A model generated the notes under the pieces. That model had not been told where the DNA came from, did not search any database, and saw only the letters and a program-made list of their open reading frames with translations. Position numbers and translations under genes: made by a program. A DNA stretch of 64,000 nucleotides from the NCBI GenBank assembly GCA_037013685.1, contig CM072895.1:9584463-9648462 (forward strand), given 5' to 3'. The DNA comes from Acridotheres tristis (taxonomy: Eukaryota > Chordata > Aves > Passeriformes > Sturnidae). The stretch's first letter is position 1. Every line of letters begins with the position of its first letter. Below, piece by piece: positions 1-12,370 of the stretch.

Positions 1-779
1 TCGGCAGGAATAGGTTGGAATAGATTTCAATAGGTTCACCCCCTCCGTCTCTTTCCCGAAATCATCACTTGGTACCCCAATAGCCTTTGTTTAAAAAAAA
101 AAAAAAAGAATAATAAATGCAATAAAAATAAATACGAGAAAGTGGCACTTAGAGCCTTCTGGTGTCCCGAGCCAGACCTATCCCTTCTTTTTTTCTTTTG
201 GTCAGAATTTGTACAAAATATCAAGCTCAAATTAAAAGGTCCTCTCCCCCCCTCTTATTCTTTCTTGTTCCCTTAATTCCTGTCTAAACGGTTTTGCTCT
301 GGGAGAAGAAATCTTTTCTATAGGAGGGAGAGAGGGAAAAAAAAACCTTCAAGAAGAGAAGGGTATTATTGTTTTAATCCTCTTACCCGCAGTCATTTTA
401 AAACAGGGTGTTTTGGAGCCTGAAATGGCGTCTCGTCTCCCAATCCCATCCTAAATCCTCCTGGGCTGGGAGAGAATCTAAAGGCAAGGAACTGGCATCT
501 ATTAGCAATCTCTCTAAAGGCTTTAAACTGCTCTTTCTGCTGCGAAGGCATGGCAAAGCTGAAAAGCAAACACAACCACAGCTCCAGTTAGTGAGCTCTG
601 CCAGATAACCAGCCCGGCCGCTGGACGGGAAGGTACCTGCGAAAATCCCTCACAGAGAGCAAAAAGGGAAAGAAAAGGAAACACAAGAAAAAGAAACGCT
701 GGTTTTCCACTTTTTACATACCGAAGGGGGAAAAAAAACCACAGAAGTATTTCGGGGGAAAGTATTAAAAAAAAAAATC
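1..779. other. 5' flank, no gene recognised
   Basis: No coding exon is recognisable in this mixed-composition flank. It contains A/T-rich runs (for example a 15-base A run near 91) and one TAATCC motif at 375-380, the site type bound by K50 homeodomains such as OTX and DMBX. It leads into a CpG-rich island and is probably distal promoter sequence, which is inference. Confidence 0.4.
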
Positions 780-1479
780 ATGAGCGGGGAGATGCGTTAA
801 GTGCTCGTTCCTTCCCCGCCGGAGCTCCGCGGGGTCCCCCCTCGCCCCTGTCCCTCCCTCTGCCTTCCCCGGCTCCCCTGTCCCGGCAGGGCCGCCCGTG
901 CTCTCCCGGCTGCCGCAGCGCAGCTTCCCCGACGGGACGGGCGGCGAATCCGTCACCCAGCGCTGCTCTGAGCTCCTTCCACCGCTCCTATTTTATCTCT
1001 CCGTGTTGTGGCCGTGTCCGTTCCCCCAGCCCCCCATTTTAAAGAGTAGTCGAGGGGTGCAGCAGGCTAAGCTGGGACAGCGACGCGGCCAGGAGGAGGG
1101 TGGGGGGCCTCGGTCGCTCTGTAATTAAAGTTGGGAGATTATCCCCCACCAGCATCACCACCCAGGGGCCGTCGGGAGAGAGGGAAACTTCAGGGTCTGA
1201 TCCAGCGCGGTGCTTAGCGGGGGGCGCGGAGAGAGGCACGGCTTCCCTTCCCTGTGCCTTACGGACCCCATCACCCCCCCGGTCCTGGCTCTAGCCCTCC
1301 TCCCTCCACCGGCATCCCGTCCGCTTCCAGGGATTTAATTAGGCGTTTACACCTCGGCTTGGAGTAAATGACTAGTAAGAAGTGTTGGGGGGGTGAGGGG
1401 TGTATCAGCAGCCCCGTTTTGATTGACAGGCTGGAGGACCATTGAAAATCTTGCTGGGTAGCTCCCGGGTCGCTATGAA

Positions 1480-1515
1480 GCTCCTTTTAAAAATCCTTCT
1501 CCAATGCTGCCTCCC
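1480..1515 (+). promoter_or_regulatory. Candidate TATA-like core promoter
   Basis: An AT-rich TTTTAAAAAT element at about 1485-1494 sits in otherwise GC-rich sequence, about 170 nt before a strong consensus splice donor. It would place a start site near 1515-1525. The promoter has not been shown to be active, and CpG-island genes often start without a TATA box. Confidence 0.3.
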
Positions 1516-1661
1516 GGTAGATGGCAGCTCCGCCGGGCGCGCAGGCAGCGCGCAGGCAGCGCGGGCGGATGGAGTAGGGCGGGCCGGGGCGCAGCGCCGC
1601 GCTCCCACGCGTGTCCCCGCTCCCACGGCGGGCGGACGGACGGGCTGCCCCACCGCCCCAG
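1515..1661 (+). other. DMBX1: Candidate DMBX1 non-coding first exon
   Basis: The first recognisable DMBX1 coding exon begins right after a splice acceptor with only 12 nt of leader before the ATG, so at least one upstream 5'UTR exon must exist. The best donor seen in the CpG island is CAG|GTAAGA with GT at 1662-1663. Upstream is a GC-rich leader of about 150 nt after a TATA-like element. The 5' boundary is approximate. Another promoter could feed exon 2 instead, such as the TATA-like site at 2489. Confidence 0.35.
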
Positions 1662-2484
1662 GTAAGAACCCCCCGGGCAGCGCGGGGGCGGCTGGGCTGG
1701 GCATGCCGACGGGGAAAGAAGAGGACTTTGGGGATTGCTTGAGAGGAGGGGGAATCTGTCCGCGGGGGAATGTGCGGCGGAGGAGGCAACGCTGGCAGGG
1801 ATGCGCGCACCGCCGAGAAGCCCAGCCGGGGCTCCAGCGCAAATTCTGTGTCTCCCTGTCCCTCTTTGTTTCTTTTTTCTTTTTCGCTCTTTTACTTATT
1901 TGGTGTATACCATGCTTCGAAAAAATTTTTTAAAATCCAAACTATCGCGAAAAAAAAAGAGTGCAAACTCCCAGTACCAGCTCGGGGCCTCGTTCCCTAT
2001 TGACTCCAACTTCCAACCCGCTCCGGTGCGGGTTTAGGCAGCTGGCGGGGATGCGAGGGCTGTAACCCGGCTCAGGGAATAGTGCGGGACGCGCATCCCT
2101 CCGTCAGCCAGGCTCCGCTGGAGGAGAGCGCAACTTTCCCCCTATTTACATAATGATGTTTTAGTAAAGCTGCGCCGCCTGGGGCGAGCTGCCGAGGGCA
2201 AAAACACTCCCGAGTAAGGCCGGGAGCTGGGGACGATAGCGATGGCCCCGTTCGGGGTGGCTCCGGGATTGGTTTTTCTTTCTGGTGCGGCTGGAAGTTG
2301 AGTGCAGAAGGGACGGCAAGGGAAGGCAAGATGCCGGCAGCGCTAGGAAGCCTTTCTAGGACAAATCATACCCTCACTTCACCCCGTTCCCGGGTTAGAC
2401 GGCAAAACGGATGGGGAGCCTCCTGTAAACTGAGCTTACAGGCCGGTCTTTGCGGCCCCCCCTCCTCGTTCTCCCTGTTTAAGG

Positions 2485-2660
2485 GGTGTATAAATCCCGG
2501 ACCTGTGCTGTCAGCCCTTCTTGATAAATTAAGGGCTTCGCAGTCGAAACCTATTTACACCTCCATTATAGGGCTAACCAAATGGGGATCCGTATGCATA
2601 TTTTTACCGCAAGAGATCTCATACATCTCCGCCAGAGTCGCCCCTCGGGCCATGGGATAA
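2485..2660. promoter_or_regulatory. TATA-like box and AT-rich motif block in the CpG island
   Basis: TATAAA at 2489-2494 lies in a GC-rich context. It is followed by AT-rich sequence including a TATGCATA octamer-like motif near 2594 and several TTTAC/ATTA words. It could be a second core promoter or a conserved proximal element. No paired donor of comparable quality was found nearby. Confidence 0.3.
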
Positions 2661-3414
2661 CAGATAGGGAAGGGGGGGTGGGTTGTGCTCCGCCGCGGCC
2701 AGCACTTGAGCGGAAAAAAGTCCGTGTCCCCACTCGGTGCTGGCTGCCTGGGGCACCCAGGACCCAATCCCTTTGCAGGGGACAAGGAGAGGGAGAGGGT
2801 GACCTCCCGAAAGCCTTACGGGGAAGCGCAAGTCCAAAGCAAGGCCCTCGGGGAAGTTTTTCCTCCGATGGAGATGGGGTTTGACTGCGACACTTGCCGT
2901 GCCTGTCCCTTTATTTTGGGAGAGAAGGGACAAGAAGAGCCTCATACGGAGCCACCCGGTCCCTGGGGTCGGCGGCTTTTCCCGGCTGCGCTTTCCATTT
3001 ATTTCCAGGCGTCCACCTTGGGCGCCTCGGGGGAAAAAGGTGTCAGCGCATCCCAGGACAGGTCCTTGGTGTCCCCGAGGGAAGCCTGGGCGAGGCCGTC
3101 AGCAGAAAGGAGGGAGGGAGCAACATTCCCCGTTTCCCGGTGGGACTCCCGCACCGAGAGCTGCCCGCTCCCTTTCGAAACGAAACGCGGCCGGAGCGAG
3201 GTGGAATCGCAGTCCCAGACCCGAGGAGGGCTCGGCCCAACACCCCTGCCCTTGGCTGGAGGCTTTGCGGGGCTGTCCTCGCATCCTCTGCTCCAGCCGG
3301 CCGCTCTCCGGCTGTGTCCCGCATTCAGGCTCCGCCGGGGAAAAAGAAATGTCCCCGCTCCGCCTCATCCCGTCCCCTCCGGCGGCCCCCTCCAGTTCCA
3401 CTTGGTTAGCTCAA

Positions 3415-3510
3415 GTTTTCCATGTAAATGACAGTAATAAATATCTAATCATGTCCCGCAGCTATCGGCGGCTCGCCGAGCAGCCGGCATTAATGAGACA
3501 TCCAGGGGAA
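3415..3510. promoter_or_regulatory. Candidate conserved element with homeodomain motifs
   Basis: A short AT-rich island in CpG-rich sequence carries ATGTAAAT, CTAATCA and CATTAATGA words. Such abrupt composition changes with dense homeodomain-type words are common in conserved developmental enhancers. Conservation itself cannot be seen from one sequence. Confidence 0.3.
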
Positions 3511-3879
3511 GTGGGGGAAAGGAGAGGAAAAAATGGAATAAAAAGGAAAGTTTTTCCGCTCTCCCCGAAATGGTTTCTGGAGGTGAGGCCTGGCCGAGAT
3601 GACGGGGGGATGCGAGGAGCGGAGCCCAGCGCTTCTCCGGAACGATCCCAACTGTGGGGTCGCGCTCAGGTTCAAACCCGTCCCCTCTAATTAACCCCCT
3701 CCCAAAATCCCAGCAATTCCCCTCGAGGGAGTGGCGAGTCCGGTCGCATCCCTGCGCTGGGGGCTGCGGTACCGAAAGCCCCGCGGAGATGCGTGTGCCC
3801 ATCCCCGCCGTGATTCCCAAACAATTAATGGAGTTGCAATGAGCTCTGAATGCTGATGGTGGGCCGAGGGGGGGGGAAG

Positions 3880-4080
3880 GCTGCGGCTGAAATTAAACCA
3901 TGAGAGTTGGATTTGTTCGCCTAACGCTAAACAAATGGACTGATTACCTTCTTTCCAAACGCATCAGTCATACTACATTAAGTAGCAGAGAGCTAATTAT
4001 CCCAATTAGGAGGCTGATTTATAATTAATGGCTTGGACCAAGTGATAATTGGATGTTAATGGATAACAGTTTTGTCTGAA
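3880..4080. promoter_or_regulatory. Dense homeodomain-motif cluster, candidate enhancer
   Basis: About 200 bp of AT-rich DNA lies directly against the CpG island and contains repeated homeodomain-type cores: CTAATTATCC, CCAATTAGG, ATAATTAATGG, GATAATTGG and TTAATGGATAA. The density is far above the surrounding sequence and the block contains no simple repeat, which is unlike neutral AT-rich DNA. I read it as a proximal cis-regulatory element of the neighbouring homeobox gene. This is inference from motif density and position. Confidence 0.4.
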
Positions 4081-7000
4081 GTAGCCTCCCGCTTCCCCAA
4101 AGGCAGGGCTGGAGGGTTTGGAGAGGTTTCGCTCTCTCCCTCACCTCTGCACGGAGCACAAAGCAAAAGAGAAGCGAAATTTGCTTTTAGTTGGGTCTCT
4201 CTCCAGGCTGGGGGAGCCGCTTCCCAGCCTGCCCGGGGCTCAGCGAGAGGGGCTGTGGGGGTAACTTTCAGCACCCACCTTCCCCAGCTTTTCACAAAAT
4301 ATCTGCTGGTTTTTTCCACTCCTCCCTGAGTTTCCAAGCTGTGGACAACTGACCCTGCTGGGTACCTCCTCCACCTCCGGGACGTGGGTCGTGTTCTCGA
4401 TGAAGGGCAAAGGCTGAGCCCCACGGGGTGCCCTAGTGTGGATGAGGCTGTTCCTCTGCCCTGCCTGTCCTAGGGAGAGCAGGATGGACTCACCCTGAGG
4501 ATGAGAGGTTTTACACCCTCCCTGGCCCACACCCCGCAGGCAGAGAGTAAATCTGTGGTTTCTCGCTGCTCTGTGTTTCTCCTGACCACATCTCAGAACT
4601 GGCTTGCTGACTGTTTAGCTTACCCCTTCCATATTCGCTTTTCACCCAGGAGTAACTTGATGCAAGTCAGTCCCACTTCCTTGTTTGCCCCAGCCGGAGA
4701 GACTTGGACCTACAACCTTTTGGCTTTTGGACTGTGTTTCTAAATTCAGTTTTTCCATTCTAACTAAGAACTGCAGTGGGCACGAAATTCCTGAAAGGGT
4801 AAGAGTGACTTAAACCCTGAGTTACCCCATGACTGATGAGAAGTTGTATTAAATTACGCCAACATAGTCAACGCAAAAATACACTCAAAACTGTACCGTC
4901 AGTACACAGAAAGACAGTTTAGACCAGTTTTCCAGCTTTTCCTGATAATTTAAAGAGGTTTTGATGTAGAAATGGGAGATTCTCCTCATGCTCACACACA
5001 TGAGCAGGGATCTTATCGCTGTATCAGAAGGCACCGCTCTGTTTCACGGTGCTGGTGCAGATGTTGCTTTTCCTTAGTGCCAGTGTCACTGCCTGCACCA
5101 AAGAAAGGACTCAGAGGAGCTTCCCACAAATCAGAGAGAAGGGCAGGCTTGCCAGGCAAGTTTTGCACAATATAGTTGTAGAGGGAGTGACTGCAGTGGG
5201 TTTTGTTCCCCGTGTCTTTATCCTTGAAAAGAATGTTTTGCTGAGAAAGAGGGAAATCAGATGAAAAGAGGCCAGAGCAAACAGTTTCCTTTTCCTCTGT
5301 CATTTTCACAACCAGCCCTGACAAAACAAAGGTGCTGCAGAGGACCAGCTCTTCTGATGGAGCTACCTGCTGCTTTAACTGGTGACACTATGGGTAAACT
5401 CTTTAGCTAGATGTACTCCACGTTTTCTAAGACTTCAGTGGTTTTTCAGGGGCATCTCAAAACTCAGCTTGTCAAGTTCAAAATGCTTCTACTGAGGCAC
5501 TGACGAATGTCAGCTGGGCTTAAACCCTTTCAAAAGGTTGAGCGGTGGTTTCTATGATTTATTTCTGAACAGAACCATTATAGCTGCCTTGCTTCATTTG
5601 GAAAAACATAGGAGTATGGAAAATGCTGAAGAACAGGGACTCAATAAATCCCAAATTTTCCAATCCTATATAGCTACTAATAAACTAATCTACTTCGGGG
5701 GAATTTCCATCAAAATGTGCTGGTGGAGAATTTGGAAATGTAGCCAAATAGTCAAGAATTAATTCATGGTGCACTGGGGTTAGCCAATCCCTGAGTCTTT
5801 TCCCATCAGTTTATTTCATTCTAAGAGTTATTGAACTCGATTTTTTTTTCTTTTTAACTTCATTAGGTTTTGGATCAGACGACTTCTGTTTCCTAAAGCA
5901 GTTCGGGTGGAATTACAGGACTAAAGGGACGGAGAGAATCTCTGAGGGAGGGCTGGGAGCAGGATGGACCAGCAGTTCTCCGAGGGGGGGAAATGGGTAT
6001 TTTCACCAGGAGTTGTGGGTAGCTGGCACAGCTCTCTTAGGACCAACAGCAGCCTCTGTATGGCCAGAGCAAATACTGACTTGAGAAATGGTGCTGTAAA
6101 ACTGAAAGTGTGATGCTTGGGAATTCCTCTAGGATCTTCCAAAGAAAGAGTAACAATCGCACTGGGGGAGACGAGCTGATGGATCTCGCCGGGGAGAAAA
6201 TGCTCTTCCCAAGGGAGCTGTGGACCCTGATGCGTCCGGCTGTGCCGAGCCCTGGGCAGAGCAGGGAGCAGCTCTCCGGGCTCTGGGCGTGTGTTAGCCC
6301 GAGGTGGGTAAAGGAGCCTCTGCTGAGGGGCTCACGTCTCCCACTAAACCCAGCAGACATTCAGCAGCTCTGCCTGCTTTACAGCACACGGCTCTTTAGA
6401 GCACAGATCACCTGCTGGTGGCCAAAATACATTGCTTACCTTGGCAGCCGCGCTTAATTCGGTGTAGGGATCCAAAGGCTTACGGGAAAGGAAACCTTAC
6501 ATGCACCCGTGGTGCTCCTCAGCCCCTGGCACTGCCGCCACTAACTCCAGTTTGTGGCCCTGTTTTAAGGTGGCACAAGTTTTCCTCTATCCCAACCCCT
6601 CCTTGTAAAAGCCACTGAGCTCAAGCATCTCTTTTAGTGGTAGGATGAAAATTGGTGTTACCACCTGCAAAGACAAAAAACTTCAAACTTCTGGTTAATT
6701 CTTTTAGGTTGTTAAAAGTCTCCCACAATTGCATGGTTTGTGGAGCTGCCTTTCAGTATTTTTAAATTTTTTTTTTACCTTTTAGACCGAAGTGGGATTA
6801 TCTGTCGTTTTGCCTTATAGCTGATTAAAGTCTGAGCAGGAGCAGTTGCCATGCTGTGTTTTGTGGCTGTTGTTTGGAGTGCTGCAAGGATCATCTGCAG
6901 AGGCAGGGTCCAGCTGAACTTGCAGAAATATCCCGAGTTCAGGTTCTCAGCTTCTGCTGCCTTCAAATCTTGCTTGCTCTTTCAACCTCTCAAATTTACC

Positions 7001-10000
7001 TTTGAGCAGAATTCCACTTGGCACCATAAACTCACAATCCTTCATCTAATCAGCTAAAAGAGCACCTGGGAAAGTCCTTTTGTGCCAGCAGGGTTGAACT
7101 CCAGCAATGTGGCAGAAACCACTGCATTTCACAAAGACAACCTGCTCCCCTCCTCGTGTGCATACCACACCCTCTCAGCTTAACACCCAGAACTTACAGC
7201 TTCAACTTTTTACTTTCTGCTTGATGAGCGGTGGTGGTGGTGGAGAAATCACCCTCCCTGAGTGCCTCATCCCAGTGCCTGCCCTCGGAGCCCAGCATCT
7301 GAGCTGAGGCATTGCACTGGGAGTGCCTGGAGCAGCCTGCATTCCCTCCTGCTGCTGGGCTTGCAGCACCTGGGAGCAGCAGGAGAGGAACTGGGAATGT
7401 CTTGAACTGCCTCAGAAAATCTTTACAAAGCTTACCTGTGCACTTCTTGCGGTGTTTGATCTCCCTTGTTAGGGCTCAGTGTTAGATTGTCAGATCAGCG
7501 TCGTGGTTGTGGTGCTCAGGACAGACACAGGTCCTTGTCACTAAACATCACAGGCTTAAAAACATATTTTGATCCGTAGATCCTTGTCTTCTTAATGACA
7601 CTGTCATGTGTAAAATCCTCCAGGATATGGCTCCATCTTCCCAGAATGGGAGATTCCTGAACCAGAAGTCCGAGAGGCTGCTTTCCAGGATGGTCAGTTT
7701 GCTGTGTTTGTTCTCAGACAGGAACAATCTGCATCCAAATGTGCTGCAGGCAAAAGCTGTTTTGGGGGCAGAGAGCAAGCAGTGAGCCACCCTCATGCTT
7801 CCAGCAGCCTTGGGGAAGGGCATAGTTTGGTTTGGAAAATTTCCTTTGCCAGCATTAGGGAAAACAAAATGATGCTTTTCAAGAAAGCCTTTTCCACAGA
7901 AGTGAGGCAAAGAACTGAGCGGGTACTTTGTTGTTTTTTTTTCATAAAAACACCAAAGATAAACCCTTTAAGCAGTTTGTGAATTCAGTAGTTTGATTGC
8001 AAGGTACTTTAAGGTTACTCCAAGTTCTGAATTCTGGCAGTCTAGAGGCAGAGATGCTGTAAAGTCTGGAGACAGGTGGGCAGCACAGGAACATGCGAGC
8101 CTGGCTGCAGCAGGATGTGCATTTCATATCCATGGATGTGGGGTGTGCAGCAGCAATGTGGGCAGAGCTGGGCTTTAGGGTTCCGTTTCCATTCTGGTGT
8201 CAATGATAAGAAATCTTGAATGCATGATTTTGTTGTTGTTGTTGCTGACTGATCTGGAAGCAGAATGAGATGAGAAACTAGAGTGAAAGTGATTTTCATA
8301 TCAAGAGCTTATCTTGTTTACCTGGGAAAATGCTCCACTTCTATATAATTTCAATATAATAAGTAGAAGCTTCAAGAGCTTCTACTGAGGTTTGAGTGCT
8401 GCTCTGAAGGGAGAAGGGAGGTTTGTCCTGGTTTGATCTGTAAGCACTGCTTGTCTCGTGTAAATTACGACAAGCAAGGGATTTTGCACCACCGTGGTGT
8501 TTAGTGATGCCATTCCTGGCTCTACACTGCAAGCTGCTGGGCTCCAAGCCCTAAAACTTATCTCCCACTCAAAAGCAGAGCCTTTAAGGATGCTTTCATT
8601 TTATTTTCTTTATTTTGGACCTAGCAAGCCTTCCCTCTGAAGAATGCCTCTGCAAGCATTGGAAAGTTTTTGCCAGGAAGTGTCTAATCAATCATTTCAT
8701 TCTGTTATCTTTTGGGTGAAAGATGATGATTTCACAAAAGTCTTAAATAAAAATCACAGCCACTGATGTGAGTTACCCCTGCCAGCCAGGGCCAGTTACC
8801 TCAGCTGCTCACAGCCTGATGATGAGAATTTCTAGGGTCCTGCAACAAAACTTCCTTGTCTCAGCCGGATGCTCTGAGGTTTGTTTTACAAAAATTACAA
8901 ACTCTCTCGCATCCTATTATGTTTCCACTACAAATAGATGAGCATTGCCAACACAGTTGCTGTGCTTATCATCAGCCCAGACTCAGTCAGTTTTTTGACC
9001 AGGTCTGCCCAAAAATGTTGATGCTGTCCCTAACTGGAAGTATTTCCAGATTTCAGCTGCTAGCAATCCTCCTGGTTTTAAGAAAAAGATCTCTTTATTT
9101 ATACCAAGGTCACTAAGAATAGCTGCGTGTGAGCTGCAAGAATTGGTGTAATTGCTCAGGTTTTGCTTTCAGTGCATTGTCACTTGCTTAACTAAGATCT
9201 TTCTCTGCATTTAGAAATTAACTTTATTTAAATCCAGGGATTTTCACAAGTGTAAATATATTTCAGGAAGATGAGAAATGCAGAGTCCTGCAGGGTTTTT
9301 TGGGAGCTGTTCTCAGTTCCTTATTTCAGATACAAGGAAAATCTTTTGGAAGCCTGTTTTGATGGTGCATGCTGCTCTTGGACTTTGACGTTTGAATGAG
9401 AAACTATGATGTGTTGCAGTATTTCAAATTATTTATATTTCATCCACTACAAAGGTGAAATTGTTTCCTTAGACATTCAGTAATCTCACGTGAGGAACAA
9501 AACTGATTTATAACGTATTGGTTATTATCTTACGTGATTCTGGGCCTTTATATATCTAAAAGATTTAGGGATATGTTAAAAAAAAATGATTGAGGAAAAC
9601 CTCTTGCTAGGATCATTTATCCATAACCCCCCAGGTATGTAATTCATTTAGTACCAAATACATATAAACCCAATGTCTGTCTGTAGAGTGAGCCTGTTCT
9701 CCTAGAATGTGAGTTACACAAAGATTTGTTATTTATCTTTCTGATTTGAAGTGTTTCTGAATAAAGAATTAAAGCATAAAATCATAACGCAGAACAGCTC
9801 CAGGGAAGATGAGGGGGATAGTCTGTTGTGATTCTATTTTCAATGATGTTTTTTTGCCAGTGGTAATAAGGAAGAAAGGATCTTGCAGCACAAACCATTT
9901 GCTGTTTTTCCCTGTTGGTAATGAACAGTGGGCTCCTGTGCTTTGCATAAACACCAGCAGTGATTTGTAGCACCTTTGCAGGTGCTCAGGCTGAGGACCA

Positions 10001-12009
10001 CAACTTTTCTTTTACCTGACAGGGCTACTCCTATTTTTTTCTGTCACCTGCAGAACCCTGAACACAATCAAGTGCACCAGACTTCTGTTTCATGCTTGAT
10101 TTTTTTTAAACTGATATTTTCCTTTTGCTCAAGCTGTGCCTTGCATCAGAGCACAACCTGAGGCTGTGCTGCGCTCTTCCAAACTTTAAATGCATCTGTG
10201 GTGAATTTCTTCATAAGCAATGAACTGAAGTGTTGAAATTCCCTTCTGAAAGTGGCTTTCCAAAGTCCAGATTTGACTTTTTTTTTTTTTTTTTACAGCT
10301 ATTTCCCATGTAAAGAAGGCCTCATACACCCTCTCTACCATCACTCACCCTTCCATTTTGGGGACAGCTTTGATGAAGTGATAAAGAAACACCCCATAGT
10401 GCCCACCAGTCAAAAGCAGACTGGCGTCCTCTTCTTGAAACCTCTAGGAATAATTCAGTATTTCTAACTCATAGGTCTTATTGCCCTTTTCTTTATAATG
10501 GCACCTGAGTGTTTCGGGTAGATCACAGAATTTGGTCTCAGTATTTATTTGAGTTTGGGATGACTCACCATTTGGACGGAAAAGAGATAATGGTCCAAAG
10601 CCCCTGCAAAGCTGCATGTCCTGCACCCAGCCTCAGCCTCATCTACCTGACAATGTTTGCTTGAGAAGGGCAAATGTCTTGTTTGTGATTTTGTTTTGCT
10701 GATTTGTCAGTTTGGTTTTTTTCCTGATAGAAGGGAAAATATGGATGTTTTCTTGCCAGGTACTTTTCAGAAAACTTCAATATCTCATTTTAAAAATTGT
10801 TCTCAGATCTGTCTCAATTCCACAAATACACAAGCCACTAGGTACAGGAGTTTTCACCTGGTGAGGGAATACCTGGGTCCCTCTTCACATCTTCTCTCAA
10901 GACAGAATTACATCCAAAATTATACCACTATTAGTTACCAGATGAACAGGGAAACTTAAAGCCTTACACAAAGCTGAGAATATTAAAACCCAGGGTCAGA
11001 TCTCCCCTGTATGCCACGCTGCTATGTGGTGCACAATAAATTTCACCACTCTTGTGCTGTATGGCTTCATGAGAACCTGAGGTTTTCAAGGCCAGTGCTG
11101 GGAAGGGATGGATGAGATTCATACTGGTTGGAACAGTGCAGCTCTGCTCTGGGATAACAGGGTCCCTGTTTCTGGCTAGTAAATGTGGAAATTGTTTTGC
11201 AGCAGCTAAATATTGAGTGGTGGGCTCCATGGATTAGTCTGGGATGGGCAGAATCCTGCATTGCCTGGCCTCAAAGCACTGCAGGAATGGAGAAAAATGG
11301 ATTTCTCATAGACACCAGCAGTTAAAGTTAGGGGGAATCCCATGTCCTGTCTGTGAGGCTGGATCCTGGCAGGATCCTGCAGGCTTGGGAAGAAAAGCAG
11401 GTACAGCATCTGTGAGTTTTCCATAGCGAAAACATAAGTGAGAGGTAAGAGCCATAGGAGGGGTTTTGACACTGAGGTACCAATTCCAGGACTGTAAAGA
11501 CAGAAGGAGTGGGAACCCCGGCAGGATCTGGAGCAGGGCATGCCAGGAGATCTCCCAGCCCTGTGCTGAGCAATGTGGGGAGCTGGGAGAGGGCTGGATT
11601 TGTGGTGCCTGAGGTGGGAGAGTCTCTGCTGCTGCCCTGAGGGGCTGTGCAGGAGGAGAGCACCGGTCCCAGGAGGTGCCAGCCCAGGCACTGCCCAGCA
11701 GCATCCACCCCTGTGCTGAGCAAACTGCAGCATCAGCCCACAGCCTCCTGGCAAGGGCATTTTTCTCTCACCTATTGTTCTCCTGCACCTTTCCTCAACT
11801 TCCAGCTCCTTTCTTCGCTGCTCCTCACTCTTCAATGATCTCTGATGCACAAAATCAGGATGAGGAATCTCCTTCCTCCAGGATGGATGCTGTTACCCAC
11901 CCAGCTTATCCATAGCTGCTCAAGCCCATAGTCTTCCATAAAGCAGGAGTTCTGACTTTGCTCTCATCCTCCTCCCGGCTGTGGCTGTTCCTCAGGCCCT
12001 CCAGCCACG

Positions 12010-12370
12010 CAGAGACATAAAAGATGCATTTGCAGATTTTGAAAATTAAAACCATCTATACAGCCAGTGGGAAGGGATCAGCTTATTTGGTTGCTTAATG
12101 AAATATAAAGATTATTTTAACCAGTGTAAGCACTATTCGACAGCTTGTGAAACACAGCGGTGCCTTGATGAATGGCTTTCTCCATTAAAAAAATTGCTGC
12201 ATGATGTCTTTTAAATATTTAATTTATTGGGGTTGGAGTGAGCTCGGAGCTGACAGTTAAACAGGAGCTATTTGTGGTCTCAGTTAACTTTGCTTACCCG
12301 GCTGAACCGTTTCACTCAGTAAAGTCCCTCATTTTTTATACAGAATCTGGGATGATACATTTACTGCACA
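12010..12370. promoter_or_regulatory. Candidate regulatory element in intron 1
   Basis: This AT-rich, non-repetitive block has many ATTAA/TTAAT words, an AAATATTTAATTTATT core near 12212 and TATTTAT/TTTAAAT words, and differs in texture from its flanks. It resembles vertebrate conserved non-coding elements around homeobox genes. Conservation is not demonstrable here. Confidence 0.28.

Larger units (their letters stand above)
780..3830. promoter_or_regulatory. CpG-rich island upstream of DMBX1
   Basis: About 3 kb is clearly richer in G+C and in CpG dinucleotides than the DNA on either side. Long open frames occur here on both strands, but they are arginine/proline/glycine-rich, match no family I recognise, and are expected by chance at this composition. 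An extended CpG island at the 5' end of a developmental homeobox gene is typical of Polycomb-regulated promoters. Its assignment to DMBX1 rests on position (about 12 kb upstream of the first coding exon on the same strand) and on the candidate leader exon inside it. Confidence 0.55.

Noticed and set aside
2685..3690. Open frames of about 170-270 codons in the CpG-rich region
   Set aside because: Long open frames are expected at this composition. The proteins are Arg/Pro/Ser-rich with no recognisable domain, and overlapping frames are equally open.
3600..3690. tRNA-like B-box word GGTTCAAACCC
   Set aside because: No A-box or cloverleaf stems are found at the right spacing upstream.
7346..7385. 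11-bp perfect inverted repeat (CTCCTGCTGCT / AGCAGCAGGAG) with an 18-nt loop
   Set aside because: Too short for a microRNA precursor and built of CTG/CAG words that pair by chance.
11206..11850. 214-codon open frame on the minus strand
   Set aside because: No domain, no promoter or splice context, and the composition is typical of chance frames in GC-rich intronic DNA.
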